The notes below the pieces were generated by a model that saw nothing but the letters and a program-made list of their open reading frames with translations, searched no databases and was not told the origin of the DNA. Of a DNA stretch of 64,000 bases, positions 24,402-33,284 are shown one piece after another; position 1 is the stretch's first letter; each line of letters opens with the position of its first letter. This stretch comes from Bacteriovorax sp. PP10 (GTDB lineage Bacteria > Bdellovibrionota > Bacteriovoracia > Bacteriovoracales > Bacteriovoracaceae), in contig NZ_JAYGJQ010000001.1 of assembly GCF_035013165.1 (NCBI RefSeq), positions 1,488,001-1,552,000 on the forward strand. The letters run 5' to 3'. A program made the position numbers and the translations under genes.

Positions 24402-25934
24402 ATGAGAAAAATCACAGTGGTGTTTTTGGCCTTAGTCTTAGCTTCATGCACCACAATTAAAAAAAATACCATTCACAGAACAAATACAGTTTCTTTGGCC
24501 GCGACTGATTTTCAGATCGCGCCACCACTTACTCCCTTGAAAGAAGAAGTGGCCGAAATTGAAGTGGTATCTGATGATGATGACGATATCGAAGAAGATA
24601 TGGGCCTGGAAGACGAACATAAAACACTTTTGGCCGAGACACCGACTGTCGAATCGCTCATTCCAAATTTTGTCATTGATGGCGTGGCCTTTCCTGAGCA
24701 TAAAATAGGCAAAGGTAAAATCTTTTATCTGGAAGGCGCTGAAGAATTAAATCTGGAGAATAATTTTTTTGACATCCCGGTGGTTTATAATCCTCTGGTG
24801 AAAAAATGGGTAGAGTACTTCACTACCCGAGGAAGAAAATTCTTTTCACTGTATGTTGAAAGGGCCGGACGTTACGCTCCGATGATTGGATCAATCCTTG
24901 AAGAAAATGACCTACCTCGTGACTTAATATTTTTAGCGATGGCGGAGAGTGGATTTAGCAATCACGCCAAGTCTGTTGCGGCCGCAGTGGGCCCCTGGCA
25001 ATTCATGCCAGCAACAGGAAAGAATTATAGCCTGAATCAGAACTGGTATGTTGATGAGCGAAAAGATCCTATTAAGGCCACCATTGCGGCCGCTCAGTAT
25101 TTGGGAAAATTGTATAATGACTTTGGTGCTTGGGAGATTGCAACGGCTGCTTACAATGCAGGCGAGGGAAAGCTTGGCAGGGCCATTAAAAAATATAAGA
25201 CAAATGATTTTTGGGAACTGTCGAAAGGTAAATATCTAAAAAGTGAAACAAAGAATTATGTTCCAAAGATCATGGCATTGGCCATTATTGGAAAAAACTT
25301 AAAAACATTTGGATTTACGGAAATTGATTTTAGAGCTCCGCTTATTTATAAAGAAGTTCAGGTCGGGCCGATGACCGATATTCTTAAACTTTCTAAAGCA
25401 CTTAATTTAAATCCTGAAGAAGTACAAAAACTCAATCCTGAAATACTGAGATGGTTCACACCGCCTGATGTTCGAAGTTACACACTCAGACTGCCTCCTA
25501 TGAGTGCTGAGAGTTATGCGAATTGCTGCCTGAAGAAAGATTTCAAGTCTACAAACTTTCAAGAGTATATTGTTCCGAAAAAAATGAGCCTTCTGCAAGT
25601 TTCTAAAAAATTCAGGTTGAAAAATACTCTTATTTTATCGCATTTAAATTCTTTATCTCCCAAAGCAAAACTATCAAAAGGGGTAGTGATTAAGTTGCCT
25701 TTTAGAAAAGAAGATAAGTTAGTCTCGACGAATCGCTATTATGCAGATCTTTTTGATAAGACAATTGTAAAAAAGAAGAAAGTCTTCGCTCGTTTTTATA
25801 AAGTTAAAAAAGGTGACTCACTTTTTCATATAGCTAAAAAACATAAAACAACTGTCAGTAGAATCATGGCCTCTAATTCTGACATACCCAGATCTGGAAA
25901 AGTTTATCCAGGATTAAGGCTAGTCATTAAGTAG
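24402..25934 (+). CDS. mltD: MltD-like lytic transglycosylase lipoprotein with LysM
   Basis: 510 residues. Lipoprotein signal (FLALVLASC, C16), acidic linker (about 50-75), SLT goose-lysozyme domain (about 165-300) with catalytic E182 in AMAESGFS, GPWQFMPATGK and YNAGEGKLGRAIKKY motifs, a LysM-like segment near 390-430 and a clear C-terminal LysM (about 465-510: YKVKKGDSLFHIAKKHKTTVSRIMASN). MltD cuts glycan strands to 1,6-anhydro-MurNAc ends from the outer-membrane inner face. AAGG lies 6 bases before the ATG. It is operonic with RodZ-like gene. In predatory relatives such enzymes work on both self and prey wall; that role here is inference. Confidence 0.9.
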   Translation: MRKITVVFLALVLASCTTIKKNTIHRTNTVSLAATDFQIAPPLTPLKEEVAEIEVVSDDDDDIEEDMGLEDEHKTLLAETPTVESLIPNFVIDGVAFPEHKIGKGKIFYLEGAEELNLENNFFDIPVVYNPLVKKWVEYFTTRGRKFFSLYVERAGRYAPMIGSILEENDLPRDLIFLAMAESGFSNHAKSVAAAVGPWQFMPATGKNYSLNQNWYVDERKDPIKATIAAAQYLGKLYNDFGAWEIATAAYNAGEGKLGRAIKKYKTNDFWELSKGKYLKSETKNYVPKIMALAIIGKNLKTFGFTEIDFRAPLIYKEVQVGPMTDILKLSKALNLNPEEVQKLNPEILRWFTPPDVRSYTLRLPPMSAESYANCCLKKDFKSTNFQEYIVPKKMSLLQVSKKFRLKNTLILSHLNSLSPKAKLSKGVVIKLPFRKEDKLVSTNRYYADLFDKTIVKKKKVFARFYKVKKGDSLFHIAKKHKTTVSRIMASNSDIPRSGKVYPGLRLVIK

Positions 25935-25996
25935 TGTTTTAATCAAGGGTTCGAAATTTGCACTTATTAATAGAGGAGCTATTAAAGGAGGCATAT

Positions 25997-26242
25997 ATGG
26001 AAAGCATTAAAAGAGTCGACTCATCAGATCCAAAAGAGCATGCTCAAAATATTGAGCGCTATATTTATGAACTAAAACTTTTTTGTCATGAGGAAATTAG
26101 CGTTGTGACTGATCCAAAAGCAAAAGCGCTTTTTGAAACGACGGCAGAGGTTTTAGGAGGGCTTGAGAAAGCTTTTAGTGATTATCAGTCAGAAGATATG
26201 GGGGCCTGGGTGAACGATGAAAATCGTCCAACGCCTATGTAA
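25997..26242 (+). CDS. small cytoplasmic protein of unknown function
   Basis: 81 residues from the ATG at 25997, chosen because the strong AAAGGAGG lies 8 bases upstream; the in-frame TTG 39 bases earlier has none. The protein is helical (NIERYIYELKLFCHEEIS, ALFETTAEVLGGLEKAFSDY), acidic, with no signal peptide. It ends in WVNDENRPTPM. Conserved-looking helical protein, but I do not recognise a family. 62 bp after the transglycosylase; probably the third gene of the cell-wall operon. Confidence 0.6.
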   Translation: MESIKRVDSSDPKEHAQNIERYIYELKLFCHEEISVVTDPKAKALFETTAEVLGGLEKAFSDYQSEDMGAWVNDENRPTPM

Positions 26243-26244
26243 AT

Positions 26245-27144
26245 TTAAAAAGGAAGAAGACTAAATTGCTGCAGTCTTAATTCACATCCAGCTTTTTGCT
26301 CGAGGTAGATACTTTTGGCGCTTAAAGCATAAGCTTCTTTATAATAATTGCAGGCCTCAGAAAAATAACCTAAGGCCTCATACACCACGCCCAAGTTATA
26401 GAAGACATCGCTTCTACGTTCCTGTGCATTTAAATAATCCAGATAAATAACTGCACCAGTTAAATCGTTTTCCTTAAGGAGACTTTTTAACTCTTCCATG
26501 TCATCGCGATCATCTTCCAGTTTGATTTTCACAATATTTTTAACGGGAGTGATTTTAGATTTGATAGCTTCAAAAACTCTTGCCTTGGCCTCAATCAGAG
26601 CTTCCATTGAAAGGGTCTTGTCCTGTTTCTCAATGATATCTGCTTCGCTGTTAGTCCCCATTAAGGTGCTAAAAACGCCAACTCTACTATAGGCACCAAG
26701 AATATCTGGCAACTCAACTCTTGAGGCCACAATGGTATTAGAAGAGATATTAAATTGAGTCGGGGACTCTTCATCAAGCCTCTTAATGCTAAAGCTTGCG
26801 TTTCCAATGGCGCGGTAACTGGCCGTGCGATAAGTTCGCTTGTCTACAGTTTCTGTCGAAGGAAGTTTTGCTTCGGAGTTGATTTCAAATTGATTGATGA
26901 CAATTTCATAAAGTTGTTTAGGACTTTTCTCTTTTTTGTATCTAAGCCATCCATCGTTGTTCAGTTCAAGGCCCAGGTCTTCTGCTAAAGTAAGTTTCTG
27001 TGCAGGAGTAAGGGAAGACTCTTTGTTGATGATAATTTGAACGTATGAATCTTTCTTAGCAGAGTATTCACTTGGCGTACGGTATTCAACTGGCACGTAA
27101 GTGCTACAACCAGCAAGCAGTAGTAAGAAGAAAAAGTATTTCAT
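26245..27144 (-). CDS. lipoprotein with TPR-like C-terminus
   Basis: 299 residues. Lipoprotein signal FFFLLLLAGC (C13). A middle domain (about 25-200) with mixed alpha/beta character is followed by tetratricopeptide-like helices (about 215-290: ALGYFSEACNYYKEAYALS). TPR lipoproteins usually serve assembly of envelope complexes. No enzyme motif is seen. The middle part resembles the LPP20/CsgG-type fold in its Y-x-I-x-I-x-x-x pattern, but this is weak. It converges 3 bp from the small helical protein gene. Confidence 0.6.
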   Translation of the reverse strand: MKYFFFLLLLAGCSTYVPVEYRTPSEYSAKKDSYVQIIINKESSLTPAQKLTLAEDLGLELNNDGWLRYKKEKSPKQLYEIVINQFEINSEAKLPSTETVDKRTYRTASYRAIGNASFSIKRLDEESPTQFNISSNTIVASRVELPDILGAYSRVGVFSTLMGTNSEADIIEKQDKTLSMEALIEAKARVFEAIKSKITPVKNIVKIKLEDDRDDMEELKSLLKENDLTGAVIYLDYLNAQERRSDVFYNLGVVYEALGYFSEACNYYKEAYALSAKSIYLEQKAGCELRLQQFSLLPF

Positions 27145-27201
27145 ATTGAAAGTTTAACGAGACTCCCTATGGAAGTCGAGAGGGTTTTTACTTTAATGGC
27201 C

Positions 27202-27756
27202 TTAAAGATGTTGAGCTTTTACGCCCGATAAAATTAAAGAGACTGATTTCATAACGGCATCATCCGAAAGTTCAGGTGCCCAGACAATTCCTAAAAATAA
27301 AGCAAACAAAGCATCGACTTCAGTGTGAGAGAGACCCGGAAAAAAAGAAGAGATCTTTTGCTTAAAAGATTCTTCAAAATCTAAGATCGCACTTCCTAAA
27401 ATTGTTTGCTCGTTTCTTCTTAGAAAATAAAAAACGCGGATATCAGGAGCCCTTGCAAGAAGAGCTCTGGAAGCACAAAATGTTGAAGCAAGATCACCTG
27501 CGGCCCAGGCGGTAGTTCTTGTCGCTGTATTGCCGGATAGCTCCTGGCCAAATAGTTTAATGGCCTCAAGAAGAATATTTTCTTTGGATTTTCCAAAATA
27601 GTAATAAATCAGTGTGCGGGAAACTTTACTGATTGTTGCAATATTAGTGATAGACCATTTTAAATGGCCCTTTTTAATATCGAGTGCGATGGCCGCATTT
27701 AATATCTTCCAATAGATCTCATTTTTGTCTGTTGCTTGCACTTTATTGTCAGTCAT
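27202..27756 (-). CDS. TetR-family transcriptional regulator
   Basis: 184 residues. N-terminal helix-turn-helix: SITNIATISKVSRTLIYYYFGKSKENILLEAI (about 38-70), the typical TetR recognition helix with YYYF. The C-terminal ligand domain is helical and variable. As usual for TetR, it is divergent from a neighbouring transcription unit (27861, 28341), and a 13-bp palindrome lies in the gap. The natural ligand is unknown. The ATG has no strong ribosome-binding site. Confidence 0.85.
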   Translation of the reverse strand: MTDNKVQATDKNEIYWKILNAAIALDIKKGHLKWSITNIATISKVSRTLIYYYFGKSKENILLEAIKLFGQELSGNTATRTTAWAAGDLASTFCASRALLARAPDIRVFYFLRRNEQTILGSAILDFEESFKQKISSFFPGLSHTEVDALFALFLGIVWAPELSDDAVMKSVSLILSGVKAQHL

Positions 27757-27826
27757 ACTTAAGGTTTGTCAGAATGGGCCAAAAGTGTCAACGAACTTTA
27801 TTGCAAGGGCATATTGCCACGAGCTA

Positions 27827-27839
27827 AATTGTCACAATT
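27827..27839. promoter_or_regulatory. palindrome in TetR divergent region
   Basis: AATTGT-c-ACAATT, perfect 6-bp arms around one base, 21 bp before the start at 27861; GGCA-tat-TGCC (27808-27818) is a second short palindrome. Either may be an operator of the divergent TetR. Confidence 0.35.
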
Positions 27840-27860
27840 CACCTAGCATGAGAGGAAAAA

Positions 27861-28331
27861 ATGCGCTTACTTATTTTGACTATGGCCTTGGCAATGACTT
27901 CTTTAAGCGGACATACCGCTGACTTAACATTTGCTCTACCTCTATGTCCACAAGATGGGCGCAATACGATGGAGGCCTTCCATACGACAGCAATCAGTAT
28001 TAACGATGGGTCGGTCAATCTTGGAAGTGGTGGAACAGAACCTAATTTTTCAAGTGAAATACAGTGGCTTGAAAATGGTGACGTGGTCTTGGTGAGAAAA
28101 AATAAAATCAATATCCTTCTTGGAAATGGGCAGAGACCTGACTTGCGTTCAGCTTGTGGCACTTTCTCTTTTGAGCAAAACCCTGAACTCGATATGTCGT
28201 TAAAAACAAAAACTGGAATGCCTTACCCCGTTTGTGGAGAAAGAGGCTGTATGATTGTTCATCCAAAGACTGATACGTTGACTATAAAATTTGAAGATGA
28301 AGTTATTGTCTATGTAGGGCGTAAAGCTTAA
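27861..28331 (+). CDS. secreted protein of unknown function
   Basis: 156 residues with a signal peptide (cleavage near GHTA-DLT). Five mature Cys (about 29, 98, 124, 128 and a later one in the CGERGC motif) suggest disulfide bonds. The mature domain is beta-rich with DGSVNLGSGG, NFSSEIQWLENGDVVLV and SACGTFSF. No family is recognised. It is followed 9 bp later by the DJ-1 family gene and is divergent from the TetR gene, so it may be regulated by it. The frame upstream is closed, so the ATG is the natural start, with GAGG 11 bases before it. Confidence 0.6.
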   Translation: MRLLILTMALAMTSLSGHTADLTFALPLCPQDGRNTMEAFHTTAISINDGSVNLGSGGTEPNFSSEIQWLENGDVVLVRKNKINILLGNGQRPDLRSACGTFSFEQNPELDMSLKTKTGMPYPVCGERGCMIVHPKTDTLTIKFEDEVIVYVGRKA

Positions 28332-28340
28332 AGTTATTTT

Positions 28341-29093
28341 ATGACTAAAAAGATTTTAATTCCTCTGCCTTCATTTGATTTCGATCCCACGGAGTGTTCA
28401 GTTCCGTGGAAACTTCTGACTGACAATGGAGTAGAGGTTGTCTTTGCCACACCAGATGGTAAGGAAGCTGTTTGTGATTTAAAAATGCTGGATGGTAATG
28501 GGCTTTGGATATTTACCAATATTTTAAAAGCAGACGCCCAATCTAGAAAAAATTATGAAGAACTAAAAGAATCAAATGCATTTAAGTTTCCCAAAAAATG
28601 GGCCGACATAAAGTCCGGCGATTACGATGGAATTCTTCTTCCGGGCGGACATGCTAAAGGAATGAAAGAGTATCTTGAATCAAAAAAATTACAAAAAATT
28701 GTCAGTGAATTTTTTAAAGACAACAGGCCTGTGGGCGCCATTTGCCATGGAGTTGTGCTTGCGGGACGAAGCCTACAAGACGATGGCAAAAGCGTTTTGT
28801 TTGGTAAAAAAACAACGGCCCTATTAGGTTCCCAGGAACTATCGGCCTGGGCCATGACGTGTTTATGGTTGGGAAGTTACTACCGTACTTATCCTGAAAC
28901 AGTCGAGTCCGAAGTCAAATTGAAACTAAAATCACCAAAAGATTTTATCAAAGGACCGCTGCCTTTAAAGAGAGATCAATTCGATAAACTAGAAAATGGA
29001 TTTACAGTGATTGATGGGAATTATGTGTCGGCCAGATGGCCAGGAGATGCCCATAAATTTGCTGCAGATTTTTTTAGTTTACTCAACAAATAG
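28341..29093 (+). CDS. DJ-1/PfpI superfamily protein (Hsp31-like)
   Basis: 250 residues. The nucleophile elbow AICHG (C135, H136), oxyanion segment LLPGGHAKGM (G102, G103) and E18 in DPTECSVPW, which fit the Hsp31/HchA-type group by size and by the extra P1-like insert. Such proteins act as deglycase/glyoxalase-like enzymes or chaperones; which one is not clear. It has no signal peptide. It starts 9 bp after the secreted protein gene and is likely in the same transcript. A second, shorter DJ-1 paralogue lies at 36920. Confidence 0.85.
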   Translation: MTKKILIPLPSFDFDPTECSVPWKLLTDNGVEVVFATPDGKEAVCDLKMLDGNGLWIFTNILKADAQSRKNYEELKESNAFKFPKKWADIKSGDYDGILLPGGHAKGMKEYLESKKLQKIVSEFFKDNRPVGAICHGVVLAGRSLQDDGKSVLFGKKTTALLGSQELSAWAMTCLWLGSYYRTYPETVESEVKLKLKSPKDFIKGPLPLKRDQFDKLENGFTVIDGNYVSARWPGDAHKFAADFFSLLNK

Positions 29094-29142
29094 ATAAGTG
29101 TTCAAAAAGATAATGGTCATTCTCAATATGGCGTATTCCTTA

Positions 29143-29164
29143 GTATTTACAAGTATGTAAATAC
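29143..29164. promoter_or_regulatory. 22-bp inverted repeat upstream of a secreted-protein gene
   Basis: GTATTTAC (29143-29150), six bases, GTAAATAC (29157-29164): perfect 8-bp arms, 70 bp before the start of the secreted protein. It has the form of a dimer-binding operator. Confidence 0.45.
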
Positions 29165-29234
29165 AATAGATGTTATGGCCTTTTTGCACATGAGTGCGTA
29201 AGAATTCATTCATAAACTCAATTAAGGAGATTTT

Positions 29235-29687
29235 ATGAAAGGCCTATTAATTCTTGCACTAGCTTTTACAACTTCAAGTGTATTCGCCAAAGATATCAAT
29301 CTTTCAGGACTGACAGCAAAAGCAGTTTATGATTCATTGTCGATTGAAAAATTACAACCTTTCTTTGATGGTGGAATGGGAAAAATGTACGTCAATATTG
29401 GATCGATTGTTTGCGATAAAAATGTTGATAAAGAGCTTATGACTTGTCTCTTTAAAACTGAAGGTGGATTAAACGATGCTGAAGTTCTTTTGTCATCAAA
29501 TGAAGACTACATTGCTGTAGGAATTATCAGAATGGCACTTTCAGAAGCGACAGGCGCTGAAATTCAAACATCTGCAGTCTCTAAGAAATTAGTTATTAAA
29601 TCACTTTCTTGTCACACTGCTGGTTATTCACATGTGCTGGATAGCATAGAAATTGAAACGAGATACGAGTGTAAGATTACTATTTAG
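29235..29687 (+). CDS. secreted protein of unknown function
   Basis: 150 residues with a clear signal peptide (MKGLLILALAFTTSSVFA, cleavage before KDI). Mature part has four Cys (about 59, 70, 126 and 145) and begins with INLSGLTAKAVYDSL. It looks like a small globular periplasmic or secreted protein; no family is recognised. AAGGAG lies 7 bases before the ATG. It is a single gene with its own terminator and a 22-bp inverted repeat upstream, so it is probably regulated on its own. Confidence 0.65.
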   Translation: MKGLLILALAFTTSSVFAKDINLSGLTAKAVYDSLSIEKLQPFFDGGMGKMYVNIGSIVCDKNVDKELMTCLFKTEGGLNDAEVLLSSNEDYIAVGIIRMALSEATGAEIQTSAVSKKLVIKSLSCHTAGYSHVLDSIEIETRYECKITI

Positions 29688-29693
29688 ACAAAT

Positions 29694-29724
29694 AAAAAAG
29701 GGCCTCTTTTGAGGCCCTTTTTTT
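29694..29724. terminator. intrinsic terminator, both directions
   Basis: AAAAAAGGGCCTC (29694-29706), loop tttt, GAGGCCCTTTTTTT: strong GC stem with T run on both strands. It separates the convergent secreted protein and glycosidase-like genes. Confidence 0.92.
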
Positions 29725-29729
29725 ATTCT

Positions 29730-31658
29730 TTATTTTGCAAATTCTTTAGTAATCATTTCAAAAACCGGCTTAGGGTTATTAAGATCGTACATCATCCCAA
29801 AGTGCTTTTCATGAGTCACAGGGTGAGATGGCTCATCTAACATTTCATAAAGATTGATCTCTTGAACAATGTCTTTATAGTTAGTGTTAAGCTCAGTTAA
29901 AAGTTGTTTTAAACTGTCATAACAACGTTTATCACCAGCATATCCACCATCTGTTACGTTACCAGTTGTGACTGACCATGGATAGATCTCAGCACAGTTG
30001 GTTTCGTTGAAAAGAATTTTTACATTGTATCTTTCTGCAAGAGTTCTCATTTGTCCCAGATACATTTTATAGTAGTAACCATTGTTGTCAGCTTTATCTG
30101 TGTAGTATGGGTAGTAGTGAAAGCTGATGTAGTCAAACTTAAAACCAGCAGCATAGGCCGCATCTACAAAGTATCCTGACCCATCGGCCTTTTTATAACA
30201 TCTACCACCTTGAGCAGTCGTAGCGTCACTGTTACATGCCATAATATTAATAGTTGTTTTAATTTCAATACCCATTTCAGCAGCAGCTCTCTTGATTCCT
30301 TTGTAAACCTGAACCATTTGAGCAATGTTTTTTGCTTCGTTACCAACGTCACCGTCAACTTCGTTACCAATTTCCCAAACTCTGATATCCGGGAAGCGTT
30401 TTGCAATTTTGTAAGCTTGTGCTTCACCTAACCAGTGATAGAGAGCTGGACGGATGATGACGTTATGTTTTTTACCAGCAGCGATTAATGCATCCATAGA
30501 GTCCCATAGAGGCTCCTGGCTTGAAGAGTCTCCACCGTTACGGAAGCTTCTGATGTTTCTGTCGGCAAGAACTTTTACACGCGCTTCGATTTCTGAAGCA
30601 GGGTAAGCATCGAAGTTATCGTGTCCGTTAATACCCATCATAATCTTTGAGGAAACAGGAGGTATTGGATCATTATCAACAACAGGAACGATTAAAGAAG
30701 CAAATGCTCCAACTTTAATTTCGAGTTTCATATCAGCATTGTAAACACTATCTTCAGGAGCAAGGATTGAAATTGTTTTAGAGGTATCGTTAGCTGCAAA
30801 TACTAATGAACCTGAACTAATTACTGCTTTTGAAGCATTGTTGAATACCTGGTACGCCATTGTTCCAGCAGCAGTTCCTGCTACTTTGTTAACAGTTAAT
30901 AAAGAAGCGACACCTTCTTTCACTGAAGCTAATACTCCTAGAGTAACAGCTAGGGCCGGAGCAGGTGGTGTAACAACTGCCGTTTTTTTAATCACGTTTA
31001 CATATTTGTTAACCATGACTCCGTTGACTTCCTGAAATGCTCTGACGTTGATGTTTCCATCTTTAAGAGAAGTCATGTTGATCGGTCCCCAAAAGTTTGA
31101 GTTCTCACACATGATCCAAGTGATCTCTGAAAGTTTATTAACAGAGTCAGTCGCTTGAAGCTTCATAACTAACTTGTCAGCACATTTACCCGAAATTTCT
31201 ACCGAGGCCTGATTGGCAGTTGTGACAGCGAAGTCTTTTACTGGTGAAAGAATATTAAGTGTTGTTGGAGGAGTCACCACTGCAGTTGTTTTTACGACAT
31301 TAACAGTGACAGCTTTCGATGCACCATTAAGATCCTGCATTGTTTTAATTGTGATGCTGCCATCTTTAAGGGCACCCAAATTAAGTTGTCCATGAAAGTC
31401 TGAATATGAATTACAACCGGTCCATTGAATCTCTGTCGATTTATTTGCAGAGTCTGTTGCGATAATTCTAACAGGTGCACCTTGAGAGCAAACACCATTG
31501 ACGATGACTGCTTCTTGATTCACTTTAGTAATAGGCGCATTTACTTTTGGAGTTTCGATAACAAGATTAATAACCGTAGTTTTCTTAGCTGTAGCGGCCC
31601 AGGTCGTGTTCAAAACAAGCATCGAAAGCATCAGGTAATACGTCGTCTGTTTAATCAT
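29730..31658 (-). CDS. secreted TIM-barrel glycosidase-like protein with Ig-like and Calx-beta domains
   Basis: 642 residues with a signal peptide (cleavage near TWA-ATA). Two Ig-like repeats (about 32-125 and 133-225), each with paired Cys and a TDSxNKxSEIxW motif, are followed by a Calx-beta-like domain (about 238-330). The C-terminal 300 residues form a clan-A glycoside hydrolase-like barrel: WEIGNEVDGD gives the acid/base E433, and ILFNETNC gives a possible nucleophile E552. The GH family is uncertain (GH5, GH39 and GH53-like are possible). Secreted to act on a polysaccharide or to bind at surfaces. An 18-bp palindrome (31674) lies just before the start. It is a single gene. Confidence 0.75.
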   Translation of the reverse strand: MIKQTTYYLMLSMLVLNTTWAATAKKTTVINLVIETPKVNAPITKVNQEAVIVNGVCSQGAPVRIIATDSANKSTEIQWTGCNSYSDFHGQLNLGALKDGSITIKTMQDLNGASKAVTVNVVKTTAVVTPPTTLNILSPVKDFAVTTANQASVEISGKCADKLVMKLQATDSVNKLSEITWIMCENSNFWGPINMTSLKDGNINVRAFQEVNGVMVNKYVNVIKKTAVVTPPAPALAVTLGVLASVKEGVASLLTVNKVAGTAAGTMAYQVFNNASKAVISSGSLVFAANDTSKTISILAPEDSVYNADMKLEIKVGAFASLIVPVVDNDPIPPVSSKIMMGINGHDNFDAYPASEIEARVKVLADRNIRSFRNGGDSSSQEPLWDSMDALIAAGKKHNVIIRPALYHWLGEAQAYKIAKRFPDIRVWEIGNEVDGDVGNEAKNIAQMVQVYKGIKRAAAEMGIEIKTTINIMACNSDATTAQGGRCYKKADGSGYFVDAAYAAGFKFDYISFHYYPYYTDKADNNGYYYKMYLGQMRTLAERYNVKILFNETNCAEIYPWSVTTGNVTDGGYAGDKRCYDSLKQLLTELNTNYKDIVQEINLYEMLDEPSHPVTHEKHFGMMYDLNNPKPVFEMITKEFAK

Positions 31659-31989
31659 TCTTGTCTCCCTTTAAGTAAGCATGTACTTACTCTATCGGAT
31701 GTGAATAAATAAAAGATAAGTATTTAAAAAAGACTGTTATGTAATTGTTTTTTAGACGATTTTACTAAGTATAACTTAAAAAAGATGCCAACAGAAAAGG
31801 CCATCTCTGTTTAATCAAAATTTGTAAACAAGGCATTGCAGACTTAACAAAAATATCCAATTGGGCATAATAGAAACAAATTTGTTCCTAACCATCATCT
31901 ACGTTCGCTATAAAAAATAAAATCTTTAATTGTGATCTACTTTTATTAGGCTTAAATTTTAGTGTCCCTTTTTTATTTTAGGAGTTCAC
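31659..31989. other. 331-bp divergent intergenic region
   Basis: No gene is seen. It holds the 18-bp inverted repeat AGTAAG-N6-CTTACT (31674-31691), 16 bp before the glycosidase start, and on + a weak sigma-70-like promoter TTGTGA (31930-31935), 17 bases, TAAATT (31953-31958) for the alcohol dehydrogenase. AGGAG precedes the dehydrogenase ATG by 7 bases. Confidence 0.45.
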
Positions 31990-33057
31990 ATGCAAATTCA
32001 AAATACAAAAATGATTCCAGCAAAAGGAATGGCAGTATTAAAAGCAAAAGCACCACTTGTCCCATATTCTTTTGAAAGAAGAGTTCCGCGTGAGCACGAT
32101 GTCTTAATTGATATTAAGTTCTGTGGTATTTGCCATTCAGATATTCACCAGGCCCGTGATGAATGGGGAGCTTCTAATTTTCCGATGGTACCAGGCCATG
32201 AGATTGCGGGTATTGTGAGTGAAGTCGGAAGTAAAGTGACGAAGTATAAAGTCGGAGACAAGGTTGGAGTGGGTTGTTTAGTTGATTCATGCAGAACATG
32301 TGTTTCTTGCAGAGAAGGGCTGGAGAACTATTGTGAAAATGGATCGACTGGAACTTATAATTCTACTGATCGTTTAACAGGAGACCCGACTCAAGGTGGG
32401 TATTCAAATAAAATTACAGTTGATGAGAATTTTGTTTTAAGAATTCCTGATAGCATTCCTCTCGATGTAGGAGCGCCTTTATTATGTGCAGGGATTACCT
32501 TGTATTCTCCGTTGATGCATTGGAAAGCAGGCCCGGGTAAAAAGGTGGCAATCATAGGTCTTGGAGGCCTTGGACATATGGGAGTTAAAATTGCTCACGC
32601 ATTAGGAGCAGAGGTCACAGTTTTAAGTCAGTCCTTAAGCAAGATCGAAGATGGAAAACGCATGGGGGCCGATCACTATTATGCAACATCAGATGCGACT
32701 ACATTTGAAAAACTTCAAAGTCATTTTGATTTAATCATTAATACTGTTTCAGCAAAAATGGATTGGAATCAATACCTGCAACTTTTAAAGAGAGATGGAA
32801 CATTAGTGATTCTTGGAATTCCTGAAGAAGAAGTCGCATTGGGTGCTTTTCCGTTGATTGGAAAAAGAAGAAACCTTGCCGGTTCTTTGATTGGTGGAAT
32901 TAAAGAAACTCAAGAGATGCTAGACTTCTGTGACAAACATAAAATTGCTTGTGAAGTAGAAGTTATTCCTGCACAAAAAATTAATGAAGCTTATGAGCGC
33001 GTTTTAAAAAGTGATGTTCGTTATCGTTTTGTTATTGATATGAGTACACTTCAATAA
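31990..33057 (+). CDS. zinc-dependent NAD(P)-alcohol dehydrogenase (YahK/CAD type)
   Basis: 355 residues of the medium-chain dehydrogenase family. Catalytic Zn site C45, H49 region (GICHSD), GHE (H70, E71) and C166; structural Zn site C101, C104, C107, C115; coenzyme motif GLGGLG (190-195). The set matches cinnamyl-alcohol dehydrogenase-like, YahK-like aldehyde reductases, which reduce a broad range of aldehydes with NADPH in the cytoplasm. AGGAG precedes the ATG. A hairpin follows at 33072. Single gene; no partner is visible. Confidence 0.92.
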   Translation: MQIQNTKMIPAKGMAVLKAKAPLVPYSFERRVPREHDVLIDIKFCGICHSDIHQARDEWGASNFPMVPGHEIAGIVSEVGSKVTKYKVGDKVGVGCLVDSCRTCVSCREGLENYCENGSTGTYNSTDRLTGDPTQGGYSNKITVDENFVLRIPDSIPLDVGAPLLCAGITLYSPLMHWKAGPGKKVAIIGLGGLGHMGVKIAHALGAEVTVLSQSLSKIEDGKRMGADHYYATSDATTFEKLQSHFDLIINTVSAKMDWNQYLQLLKRDGTLVILGIPEEEVALGAFPLIGKRRNLAGSLIGGIKETQEMLDFCDKHKIACEVEVIPAQKINEAYERVLKSDVRYRFVIDMSTLQ

Positions 33058-33071
33058 AGAATATTTCATAG

Positions 33072-33099
33072 GGAACTAAGGACAAAATCCCTTAGTTCC
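33072..33099 (+). terminator. hairpin after the alcohol dehydrogenase
   Basis: GGAACTAAGG (33072-33081) pairs with CCTTAGTTCC (33090-33099), loop of 8. No T run follows, so it may be a weak or Rho-assisted end. Confidence 0.5.
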
Positions 33100-33116
33100 T
33101 CAATATGGCCTAATTG

Positions 33117-33145
33117 TTGGCACATTTTCACCATGTGTTTATAAT
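33117..33145 (+). promoter_or_regulatory. sigma-70-type promoter of the beta-helix lipoprotein
   Basis: TTGGCA (33117-33122), 17-base spacer, TATAAT (33140-33145): an almost ideal match. The transcript would start near 33152, giving a leader of about 130 bases before the ATG at 33285. Confidence 0.75.
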
Positions 33146-33284
33146 CTAGGAATAAACGCTCATCTTTTGTACAATAATTTCAGCAACATATAAGTCTAAA
33201 TGACCTTACCTTAAAGATACTCATCTGCCAGAAGACAAGATGTTAAAATTACTTCGGTCTCCAATGAAAAATTATAAGGACATC

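Noticed and set aside
33240-33284. Earlier start for the beta-helix lipoprotein
   Set aside because: It lacks a ribosome-binding site and puts a polar stretch before the lipoprotein signal.
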